From an uncultured Oscillospiraceae bacterium (GTDB lineage: Bacteria > Bacillota > Clostridia > Oscillospirales > Oscillospiraceae): 24,651 nucleotides of DNA. The position numbers and the translations under genes are program-made. Positions 7,948 through 14,732 of this stretch are shown piece by piece (position 1 is the first letter of the stretch; each line of letters opens with the position of its first letter). Below the pieces are notes generated by a model, which was not told the DNA's origin, did not search any database, and saw only the letters and a list, made by a program, of their open reading frames with translations. The DNA is taken from NCBI GenBank assembly GCA_934565775.1, contig CAKTIN010000023.1:1-24651 (forward strand). The letters are read 5' to 3'.

Positions 7948-8208
7948 ATGAAGTCAACCGGTATCGCCCGCCGCGTGGACGAGCTGGGAAGGATCGTGCT
8001 TCCCATTGAGCTCCGCCGCGCCCTGGACATTTCGGAGCGAGACGCTCTGGAGATCTATGTAGACGGCTCCAGCATCATCCTGCGCAAGCCGGACGCGGTC
8101 TGCGTGTTCTGCTCCACTGGGCGGAACGTCTCCACCTTTCGGGGGAAAAGCGTCTGCCGCCGCTGTCTCAAGGAGCTGATGGCCTCCGCTGCCGCCGGGC
8201 AGGAATAG
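7948..8208 (+). CDS. abrB: AbrB-family transition-state regulator with Cys4 tail
   Basis: An 86-aa DNA-binding protein. Residues 1-48 are a swapped-hairpin AbrB domain very close to Bacillus AbrB (MKSTGIARRVDELGRIVLPI, then ELRRALDI and DALEIYVDGSSIILRKPD). The C-terminal part differs: two CxxC pairs (C52/C55 and C70/C73) flank a short loop, forming a probable zinc ribbon in place of the AbrB C-terminal dimerisation domain. AbrB proteins repress post-exponential and sporulation genes, and its position divergent from spmA fits a role around sporulation; that link is inference. The ATG at 7948 is preceded by AGAGGGGA. A terminator follows at once, so it is a single-gene unit. It could equally be a SpoVT-like paralogue. 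Confidence 0.88.
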   Translation: MKSTGIARRVDELGRIVLPIELRRALDISERDALEIYVDGSSIILRKPDAVCVFCSTGRNVSTFRGKSVCRRCLKELMASAAAGQE

Positions 8209-8216
8209 CCAAAATC

Positions 8217-8250
8217 GCCGGGTATGGGGCTCCCCCAGACCCGGCCTTTT
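8217..8250 (+). terminator. Terminator of the AbrB-type gene
   Basis: Stem GCCGGGT (8217-8223) with ACCCGGC (8239-8245), with inner G/C pairing, followed by CTTTTGTTT. Confidence 0.8.
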
Positions 8251-8339
8251 GTTTCTGCCTACCGGATTAGCGTAATGCAGGCCAGCGAAAGCATCCGGCG
8301 GTTTCTCCGATTTCTTTGTGGAAAATAACATATGTAAAA

Positions 8340-8365
8340 TTGCACAACCCTTTCCTTTTGTGCAA
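8340..8365. repeat. 8-bp inverted repeat upstream of the psuK promoter (operator candidate)
   Basis: TTGCACAA (8340-8347) and TTGTGCAA (8358-8365) are exact inverted copies separated by 10 bp. The repeat ends 15 bp before the psuK -35 box, a typical place for a regulator to bind. No regulator gene is adjacent. Confidence 0.5.
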
Positions 8366-8380
8366 AAAAGAAGAAACGCC

Positions 8381-8408
8381 TTGACTTTTCCCCGAAGAAT
8401 TTTATAAT
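8381..8408 (+). promoter_or_regulatory. SigA-type promoter of psuK-psuG
   Basis: -35 TTGACT (8381-8386), 16-bp spacer, -10 TATAAT (8403-8408). Start of transcription is expected near 8415, with GGAGG at 8434-8438 ahead of the psuK ATG. Confidence 0.8.
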
Positions 8409-8445
8409 AGTATTATCCCTTGAAACTCGTATTGGAGGCGGTAAA

Positions 8446-9387
8446 ATGGAGCAAAGACGGAGCGCATTCTCCCAGGGTTATGTTGCCATCATCGGCGGTG
8501 TCAACATTGATATTCGCGGACAATCCGTAGGGCCTCTGGTACCCCGGGATTCTAACCCCGGTCACGTTTCTTCCAGCCTTGGGGGCGTAGGCCGCAACAT
8601 CGCCCATAACGCCGCCCTGCTGGGCATCCCCGTGCATTTCCTTTCCGCTCTGGGCGACGATGACAACGGCCGCCGGGTGGAGGCCTCCTGCAAGGAGCTG
8701 GGGATCTGCCTGGACAGCGTCCGGCGCATCCCGGGCGGGCGCACCTCTACTTATGTGTATCTGGCCGGGCCGGACGGCGATATGGCCCTGGCGGTTTCCG
8801 ATATGGAGATCTGCCGGGAGATCACCCCGGAGTATCTGGGCCGGAATCTCTCCCTGCTGAACGGCGCAGCCGCCGTGGTTTGCGACGCCAATGTCCCCGC
8901 GCAGACCATTCACTTCCTGGCGGAGCGGTGCACCGCGCCGATTTTTGCGGACCCCGTCTCCACTGTGAAGGCGGAAAAGCTTCGCCCGGTCCTCGGAAAG
9001 CTGCACACCCTCAAGCCCAACCAGCTGGAGGCGGAGCTGCTCTCCGGCGTTTCCATTAAGGACCGCACCTCTCTGGTGGAGGCCGCCCGGGTGCTTCTGG
9101 GCACAGGGCTCAAGCGTGTGTTCATTTCCATAGGCTCCCGGGGCGTCTATGCGGCGGACCGGTCCGGCGCATTCCTGGTCCCCTGCAAGCCCAGCCAGCT
9201 GGTCAACGCCACCGGCGCAGGCGACGCCTTCATGGCCGGTCTGCTTTGGGCCCATATGTCCGGGCTGTCTCTGGAGCAGGCCGCGAACGCCGGGCTTGCC
9301 GCCTCGTCCATTGCCATTGAGGGCAAGGACACCATCAATCCCTCGCTGTCCGAAGCCGCTCTGCTCAGCAGAATGGCTGTCAAATAA
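8446..9387 (+). CDS. psuK: Pseudouridine kinase (PfkB family)
   Basis: A 313-aa PfkB-family sugar kinase, the normal length. It phosphorylates pseudouridine to pseudouridine 5'-phosphate, the substrate of the PsuG glycosidase encoded next. Marks: GGVNIDIRG near the N-terminus (N20, D22), the substrate-binding GGVGRN at 46-51, DANVP, DPVS, KPNQLEAELLSG, and the C-terminal PfkB signature NATGAGDAFMAG with the catalytic base at D260. The kinase family alone does not fix the substrate; the call rests on the pairing with psuG, 31 nt downstream. The ATG at 8446 has GGAGG 7 nt upstream. Confidence 0.92.
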   Translation: MEQRRSAFSQGYVAIIGGVNIDIRGQSVGPLVPRDSNPGHVSSSLGGVGRNIAHNAALLGIPVHFLSALGDDDNGRRVEASCKELGICLDSVRRIPGGRTSTYVYLAGPDGDMALAVSDMEICREITPEYLGRNLSLLNGAAAVVCDANVPAQTIHFLAERCTAPIFADPVSTVKAEKLRPVLGKLHTLKPNQLEAELLSGVSIKDRTSLVEAARVLLGTGLKRVFISIGSRGVYAADRSGAFLVPCKPSQLVNATGAGDAFMAGLLWAHMSGLSLEQAANAGLAASSIAIEGKDTINPSLSEAALLSRMAVK

Positions 9388-9418
9388 ATTTGTATATCTT
9401 AGATTTGGAGGTAATCTT

Positions 9419-10339
<921 letters not shown>

Positions 10340-10361
10340 GTCCTTTCCTTTTCCATTTTCT

Positions 10362-10405
10362 GGGACTCCGGGACAAATTTCCCGGGGTCCCGTTCTTTCT
10401 TTTTG
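10362..10405 (+). terminator. Terminator of the psuK-psuG operon
   Basis: A 12-bp stem (arms 10362-10373 and 10380-10391, one T-G pair) with a 6-nt loop, then a T-rich tract to 10405. Confidence 0.88.
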
Positions 10406-10444
10406 TCGCTTTTCCATAAAAAACCTCTTTTTTGCTTTTTCCTG

Positions 10445-10473
10445 TTTACAAATCCCTCCGTTTCCTGTATGAT
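10445..10473 (+). promoter_or_regulatory. SigA-type promoter of the THF riboswitch-folT unit
   Basis: -35 TTTACA (10445-10450), 17-bp spacer, -10 TATGAT (10468-10473), each 5 of 6 to consensus. Transcription would start near 10480, right at the first base of the riboswitch aptamer. Confidence 0.82.
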
Positions 10474-10480
10474 AGCGTCA

Positions 10481-10577
10481 GACAGAGTAGGAGACCGAGC
10501 GTCAAGTGCCACCGGGACGGGGAGTTGCCCGGAGGACGAAGGATTGATTCCACGATGAGGTCACCGCACCCGCTGTT
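10481..10577 (+). promoter_or_regulatory. Tetrahydrofolate (THF) riboswitch aptamer
   Basis: The segment carries the conserved THF-riboswitch strings in the right order: AGAGTAG (10484-10490), GCGTCAAGTG (10499-10508), GGGACGGGGAGTTG (10514-10527), GACGAAGG (10535-10542) and the 3' block CACCGCACCCGCTG (10562-10575). GACAG (10481-10485) pairs with CTGTT (10573-10577) to close P1, and GACC near 10493 pairs with GGTC near 10559 as the next helix. It lies between its own promoter and a folate-type ECF transporter gene, the usual partner. The class call is from memory of the consensus, not from a covariance search. Confidence 0.87.
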
Positions 10578-10678
10578 ACATACTGGGGACTACCCTCCTT
10601 TATGTAGCGACGATACTCGGTCGGGCGATGCTTGGCTGTGTACTGCTATCCCGAACCGTGTCCGCATCTGTAATGGCT

Positions 10679-10708
10679 CCCGACGATTTTTCGTCGGGCT
10701 TTTCTTTT
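10679..10708 (+). terminator. Riboswitch-controlled terminator upstream of folT
   Basis: A perfect 8-bp stem CCCGACGA (10679-10686) / TCGTCGGG (10691-10698), T4 loop, then CTTTTCTTTT. It lies in the leader between the aptamer and the folT start, so it must be conditional. CGGTCGGG at 10618-10625 offers six pairs (GTCGGG with CCCGAC) to the terminator's left arm as a possible antiterminator. Confidence 0.85.
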
Positions 10709-10752
10709 GCGGCCGTCCGGCGTATCGCCCACTACAAAAAGGAGGAATTTTT

Positions 10753-11847
10753 ATGTCCAGAACCCCGCGCAGCACTGCCCTGTACACCACCCCCTTCTCC
10801 AAGGCCTATTGGCGGGACGCCGCAGCAGAGATGAAGTCCACCAATATGCTCATCATCACCGCGCTGATGACCGCCCTGCGCATTGCCCTGAAGCCTCTGG
10901 CCATTCCCATCGGTCCCTCGTTGAGTATTCAGACCGCCATGCTGGCCACCGCCCTGGGTGCCATGATTTTCGGGCCGGTCATGGCCATCCCCGCCGCCAT
11001 TGTGTCCGACACCATCGGCTTTCTGGTCTGGCCTACGGGCGATTACTTTCTGCCCTTTGTTCTGACGGAGATCGCCAGCACCCTGATCTACGCCCTGCTT
11101 CTGTATCGCGCAAAGGTCTCCCCCACCCGGGTCATGCTCGCCCGGTTCTTTATCTGCTTCCTGGTGAACGTAGTCCTTCAGCAGGTGATCTACGCCTGGT
11201 ACTATGCCTATGTCGGCAACACAGCCAGCGCCGTCAAGGCCCTGGTCAGCATTACCACAACCACCCGGCTGTTTAAGAACCTGTTCTTCTTCCCCCTGGA
11301 GTCTGTGGTGCTGACTCTGTTTTTGAAGGTGCTGGTCCCCGTGACCAACCGGGCCGGGCTGACCTTCTGCAAGGAGGCCGATCTGCGCTTCAGCAAGAAG
11401 CAGATCATCGCCCTGGTATGCCTGACGGTCATCGGCGTCGGTAGCACCGCAGGTTACCTGTACAACAAATACAGCACCTCCTCCCGGAGCGCGGACTACA
11501 CCGACGCCCAGCGGGTGGCGGCGAACCACGAAATGACCGATTTGGTTCTGAAGGAAACGGACCAGTTTGACGGCGAGACCGTGATCGGCATCGTTGACAG
11601 CGCCTACCGGCCCCTGTTCGGCAAGGAGACGGATTACACGGTCTCCGTCTACGTTCTGGACAAGGACGCCTTCGCCGCCGGGCAGGCCGAAAATTCAAAA
11701 TACACCCTGGACACCCTCTGGGGCTACTCGAAATCCGGCCCCAGCAAGGACGCCTACCACTCCCTGGTGAAGGTCGCAACCGCCACCTTCACCAAGGTGG
11801 AAAAGACCGGGGAAATCCGAGATTTTGTTCTGACCCCCGAAGCATAA
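10753..11847 (+). CDS. folT: Folate ECF transporter S-component with extra C-terminal domain
   Basis: A 364-aa membrane protein. Residues about 30-200 are the S-component (substrate-binding, six-helix) of an energy-coupling-factor transporter, of the folate type: MLIITALMTALRIALKPLAI, GPSLSIQTAMLATALGAMIFGP, IVSDTIGFLVWPTGDYF, LTEIASTLIYALLLYR. It would take up folates with a shared EcfAAT module encoded elsewhere. The upstream THF riboswitch supports folate as substrate. Unusual: after the core come a seventh hydrophobic helix (about 217-235) and a soluble region of about 125 residues (240-364) predicted outside the membrane, rich in Asp/Thr/Lys, which I do not recognise. The ATG at 10753 follows AAAGGAGGA; the in-frame extension back to 10432 runs through the riboswitch and is not coding. 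Confidence 0.9.
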   Translation: MSRTPRSTALYTTPFSKAYWRDAAAEMKSTNMLIITALMTALRIALKPLAIPIGPSLSIQTAMLATALGAMIFGPVMAIPAAIVSDTIGFLVWPTGDYFLPFVLTEIASTLIYALLLYRAKVSPTRVMLARFFICFLVNVVLQQVIYAWYYAYVGNTASAVKALVSITTTTRLFKNLFFFPLESVVLTLFLKVLVPVTNRAGLTFCKEADLRFSKKQIIALVCLTVIGVGSTAGYLYNKYSTSSRSADYTDAQRVAANHEMTDLVLKETDQFDGETVIGIVDSAYRPLFGKETDYTVSVYVLDKDAFAAGQAENSKYTLDTLWGYSKSGPSKDAYHSLVKVATATFTKVEKTGEIRDFVLTPEA

Positions 11848-11852
11848 GCAAG

Positions 11853-11885
11853 GGCCCTGCCGGATGGCAGGGCCTTCTTTTTATT
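11853..11885. terminator. Terminator between folT and the cysteine desulfurase gene
   Basis: A perfect 9-bp stem GGCCCTGCC (11853-11861) / GGCAGGGCC (11866-11874) with a GGAT loop, then TTCTTTTTATTT on the plus strand. The T-tract on the minus side is weak, so it mainly serves folT. Confidence 0.82.
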
Positions 11886-12981
11886 TGCACGCTTTTGCTG
11901 CCCGAACCAGGGCCTGCGCCTGGCTTAGGGTCGCGTCATGGCCAAAGCTGGCCCGAATCGTCCCGGTTTCCAGGGTCCCGGCGCTCTCATGGGCCGTGGG
12001 CGCGCAGTGCAGCCCCGCACGGAGCGCGATCCCCCGGTGGCTAAGTGCCTCAGCCAACTCCTCGCAGTCCGCCTCCGGATGCAGGAAGGACACCGTTCCC
12101 CCCTGGTGCGGCCCGGAAAAGACCCGATAGCCCGCCTCTGCCAAGCCCCGGGCAGCGGCCTCCGCCGCCCGCTGCTCCCGGCGGAGGATGGTTTCCGGTC
12201 CCACCCGGGCAAGATAGGCAAGTCCCTCTGCCAGGCCGGCAATTCCCGGCACATTGACCGTCCCGGCCTCCAGCTTATCCGGAAGAAAATCCGGCATTTC
12301 CTGCTGCCGGGAAACGCTGCCCGTCCCGCCGAACAGCAGCGGCTCGGGCTCCCGGCCGCAGAGCAGCAGTCCGGTCCCCTGGGGGCCCAGCAGCCCCTTA
12401 TGCCCGGGCATGGCAATATACGCCGCCCCCAGCGCCTCCAGATCCAGGGGCAGCGTTCCGGCGGACTGGGCCGCGTCCACGATAAAGGGCACCCCATATT
12501 GCCTGCACAGCCCGGCCATGGCCTCCAGAGGCAGGATATAGCCAAACACATTGGACACATGAGTCAGCACCGCCCCCTGGGCTCCGGCCTTTAGGGCGTC
12601 CTCCAGGCGCTCCAGGGTGTCGTCCCAGTCGAAAAGCCTCCGTCCGGCTACCGTCACCTGCGCCCCCAGGGCGTAAAGGGGCCGGGTCACGGCGTTGTGC
12701 TCAAAGCCCGTGATCGCCACCCTTTGCCCCGGGCGAAACAGGCTCCGAATGGCAATGTTCAGTCCATGGGTGCAGTTGAGGGTAAAGGCCACCCGCTCCG
12801 GCGGCGTATGGAACATCTCTCCGGCCAGCGTCCGGCAGCGGTATACGGCCCGCTCTGCGGCGGCTGCCGCGGGATGCCCCCCGCGGCCCGGATTCCCGCA
12901 AACTGCCAGAGCCCGGCTCATGGCGTGGACCACTGCCGGAGGCTTCGGAAGAGACGTTGCCCCGTGATCCAGATAAATCAT
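11881..12981 (-). CDS. Class V aminotransferase, cysteine desulfurase family (EF2568/TIGR01977-like)
   Basis: A 366-aa PLP enzyme. Visible residues: YLDHGATSLPKP at the N-terminus, FEHNAVTRPL (H96), VDAAQSAG with D169 and Q172, MPGHKG with the PLP lysine K195, and the loop GLHCAPTAHES with the probable persulfide cysteine C326. Cysteine desulfurases take sulfur (or selenium) from cysteine (or selenocysteine) and pass it on as a persulfide. The GLHCAP.AH pattern and the 4-nt ATGA overlap with a DUF3343 gene place it in the subfamily often found near selenium-dependent hydroxylase genes; none of those is in the window, and it is not a standard iscS/sufS in an Fe-S operon. The acceptor is unknown. 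Confidence 0.88.
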   Translation of the reverse strand: MIYLDHGATSLPKPPAVVHAMSRALAVCGNPGRGGHPAAAAAERAVYRCRTLAGEMFHTPPERVAFTLNCTHGLNIAIRSLFRPGQRVAITGFEHNAVTRPLYALGAQVTVAGRRLFDWDDTLERLEDALKAGAQGAVLTHVSNVFGYILPLEAMAGLCRQYGVPFIVDAAQSAGTLPLDLEALGAAYIAMPGHKGLLGPQGTGLLLCGREPEPLLFGGTGSVSRQQEMPDFLPDKLEAGTVNVPGIAGLAEGLAYLARVGPETILRREQRAAEAAARGLAEAGYRVFSGPHQGGTVSFLHPEADCEELAEALSHRGIALRAGLHCAPTAHESAGTLETGTIRASFGHDATLSQAQALVRAAKACK

Positions 12982-13232
12982 CGGTCCAGCGCCTCCAGCT
13001 TCTCCCCGGGTCCCCGCTGATAGACCTTATTGTAAGGGACGCGCCAGCGCTCCAGAAGCGCCACAGCCGCCGGTCCGGCCTCTGCGGGGATCCGAAGGCT
13101 GTAGCCGCAGCCCTTTTCCTCCATCCACTTTGGGGTTCTGCCCATGGTATTGGAGATTCCGCTCTGATCCAGCACCGCCTTTCCCCGCTGGGCAAAGGTG
13201 ATCGAGCGGAAGGTGATAAAATACGCTCTCAT
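12978..13232 (-). CDS. DUF3343 / putative Se/S carrier-like protein
   Basis: An 84-aa protein: MRAYFITFRSITFAQRGKAV, then a middle GCGYSLRIP block with C42, ending in a variable tail. This matches the DUF3343 family (Pfam name Se_S_carrier, PF11823, by recall), short proteins that co-occur with cysteine desulfurases and selenium metabolism genes. Here the stop overlaps the start of the desulfurase by 4 nt (ATGA), which argues strongly that it works with that enzyme, perhaps as sulfur or selenium acceptor; that role is inference. The frame is open to 13448, but ATG 13232 has GGGAGGT 8 nt upstream. That Shine-Dalgarno is buried in a 12-bp hairpin. Confidence 0.85.
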   Translation of the reverse strand: MRAYFITFRSITFAQRGKAVLDQSGISNTMGRTPKWMEEKGCGYSLRIPAEAGPAAVALLERWRVPYNKVYQRGPGEKLEALDR

Positions 13233-13240
13233 ATTACAAA

Positions 13241-13271
13241 ACCTCCCAGGGCAGTCTATGCCCCGGGAGGT
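13241..13271 (-). promoter_or_regulatory. Hairpin containing the Shine-Dalgarno of the DUF3343 gene
   Basis: Minus strand: ACCTCCC-C-GGGCA (13259-13271 region) pairs with TGCCC-T-GGGAGGT (13241-13253), 12 pairs with one mismatch and a 5-nt loop. The right arm GGGAGGT is the ribosome-binding site, and TTTT follows the stem. It may be an attenuator or partial terminator after the FliB-like gene, a translational block, or both. Confidence 0.7.
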
Positions 13272-13290
13272 CTTTCCGTGTGCTTTCTTT

Positions 13291-14316
13291 TCAGGCCATA
13301 GCCAGCAGCGCCCGGCTGGAAAAGGCCGGATCGCAAAGCAGCGCATCGCGCAGCGCCTCCTGATTGTCCTCATCGTGCTCCACTTCCTTGGCATAGAGCT
13401 GCACCAGGGAGAGAAAATGCTCCCGCAGCCCGCCGCCATGCCGCTCAAGCACCGCCAACAGCGCCCGCAGCAGGGCCCAGGCCGCCAGAAGCTTCTGCAC
13501 CTTCTCCTCCAGGTCCTCGTCCGCTACCGCCTGATACCAGTACCGGCGAAGGAAGTATTCCGCCCAGCGCTCCAGGGGCAGGTTCTCCGCGTCGATCCCG
13601 TCCAACTCCTGCTTTGTGGGGCACCGGTCCAGCGCCTCCTCCAGCAGCGCCCGCCAGGGCTCGGTGAGGATCTCCAGCTCCCGGTAAAAGCGCAGCAACG
13701 CGGGAAGGTGCGGCTCCGCCGCCGGAGATTCCGGGAATGCACCCCCGTTGATCTTCTGCTGGACCTGCGCGGTATACCGGTACAGATCCGCCAGCTTCTC
13801 CGAGAAGGGCTTCTCCCCCCTCAGCAGGGCCAGCGCACCGGGCCGTGTCTCCCGCAGCAGCTCCATCAGCGCGCCGTCATAGGCATCCGCCCAGGGATCC
13901 AGCGTCCCCTCCCGCACCGGGGGCTCCGACGGCCTGCTCAGCACCAGCGCCGCTGCCGCCGGGCAGGCCAGAGACAGATCATGCTCCGCAAAGGCTTCAT
14001 AATCCTGCACGATCCGGGGAAACTGAAAGCAGGTGCGGCAAAGGGCCTCCGCCCCCAGGTTTCTTTGGATGCGGCATAGGCCGTCCGCATCCCACAGGGG
14101 GCACCGGCCGTTTTCCATGGCAAGCACCCGGTCCCCCTCCTCGTCCACGGTGATCGCCTTCCGAATCGCCTGGCCCAGCAGTCCGTCTACCTTGGCATAC
14201 AGCGCCAGAGCCTCCTCGTCCAGGACGATCTCCCAGTCTCCCTGGCAGCAGCTGTCCGGACAGGCGCCGGCCAGGCAATGAAATTCCGGATAATACGCGG
14301 GATACAGCGCTTCCAT
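13291..14316 (-). CDS. FliB-like (flagellin lysine-N-methylase family) Cys-rich protein
   Basis: A 341-aa protein. The N-terminal third has a dense cysteine pattern: C14, C19, C23, C24 in CLAGACPDSCCQGDW, then C72, C81, C93 and C96 in RCPLW, GLCRIQ and LCRTCFQFPR. This is the YkgJ/FliB-type metal-binding region. The rest is mostly helical and not informative. Homologues are annotated as flagellin lysine-N-methylase, but many clostridial copies lie away from flagellar genes, as this one does, so the true target is uncertain. The cysteines suggest a metal or Fe-S site, which would fit the desulfurase two genes on. ATG 14316 was chosen over 14376: AGGAGG lies 4 nt upstream and overlaps the TAG of the preceding gene. 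Confidence 0.82.
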   Translation of the reverse strand: MEALYPAYYPEFHCLAGACPDSCCQGDWEIVLDEEALALYAKVDGLLGQAIRKAITVDEEGDRVLAMENGRCPLWDADGLCRIQRNLGAEALCRTCFQFPRIVQDYEAFAEHDLSLACPAAAALVLSRPSEPPVREGTLDPWADAYDGALMELLRETRPGALALLRGEKPFSEKLADLYRYTAQVQQKINGGAFPESPAAEPHLPALLRFYRELEILTEPWRALLEEALDRCPTKQELDGIDAENLPLERWAEYFLRRYWYQAVADEDLEEKVQKLLAAWALLRALLAVLERHGGGLREHFLSLVQLYAKEVEHDEDNQEALRDALLCDPAFSSRALLAMA

Positions 14317-14324
14317 AGGCCCTC

Positions 14325-14498
14325 CTACTGCCGCCGGGCCAGGGTATACTCGTCGCCCTGGCGGAAATAGGGACACTGCCCATCCGGCCGGGAGAAAATA
14401 TGATAGAATTCGTCCTCGTCAAAGTCCTGCATACAGTAGTATTCGTCATACTCCTCATCGTAATCGTAATACCAGCAATCCTCGCAGCGTGTCTGCAT
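14325..14498 (-). CDS. DUF6472-like small Cys protein
   Basis: A 57-aa acidic protein with four cysteines (C5, C8, C22, C42): a CEDC pair, a YDYDEEYDEYYC block, FDEDE, QCPYFRQGDEYTLARRQ. This arrangement matches a small clostridial family I know as DUF6472; function unknown. The cysteines suggest zinc binding. ATG 14498 has GGAGG 8 nt upstream; the frame extends to 14567 without a ribosome-binding site. Its stop codon lies inside the Shine-Dalgarno of the FliB-like gene, so the two are coupled. It is first in the four-gene minus-strand unit. Confidence 0.82.
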   Translation of the reverse strand: MQTRCEDCWYYDYDEEYDEYYCMQDFDEDEFYHIFSRPDGQCPYFRQGDEYTLARRQ

Positions 14499-14517
14499 TC
14501 CTATCGCCTCCGCCCCT

Positions 14518-14546
14518 ATTATACCGGTTCTCTTCCCGTTTCGAAA
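14518..14546 (-). promoter_or_regulatory. Possible promoter of the DUF6472-FliB-DUF3343-desulfurase unit
   Basis: Minus strand: perfect -10 TATAAT (14518-14523), with only a poor -35 (TTTCGA, 14541-14546) at 17 bp. The leader would be very short, with GGAGG about 10 nt after the expected start of transcription. Confidence 0.45.
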
Positions 14547-14650
14547 GCCCCTCGGGGCGCTGTTCATAAAACATTCACATTTCTCCGCTATACTTTAAAA
14601 ATAGAACAATTTCCAACGAAAAAAACCACCGCTTTTCTCTCCGGAATCGT

Positions 14651-14679
14651 TTGATTCGCGGGGCAAAGTGTGCTATGAT
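14651..14679 (+). promoter_or_regulatory. Extended -10 promoter of the phosphodiester glycosidase gene
   Basis: -35 TTGATT (14651-14656), 17-bp spacer, TGC then TATGAT (14674-14679). Expected start near 14686; AGGAGGT precedes the ATG by 7 nt. Confidence 0.8.
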
Positions 14680-14732
14680 ATAGCAAATCAATTCATTCGG
14701 CTTTTCTCTTCCGTTCTACAGGAGGTTATTTT

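Noticed and set aside
9149..9418. 90-codon N-terminal extension of PsuG
   Set aside because: It lies inside psuK in another frame; the family N-terminus and the GGAGGT site fit ATG 9419.
10432..10752. 107-codon N-terminal extension of FolT
   Set aside because: It covers the promoter, THF aptamer and terminator; the real ATG follows AAAGGAGGA.
10753..11847. ECF S-component as the missing pseudouridine transporter for psuKG
   Set aside because: A strong terminator, a separate promoter and a THF riboswitch separate it from psuG, and the core matches folate-type S-components.
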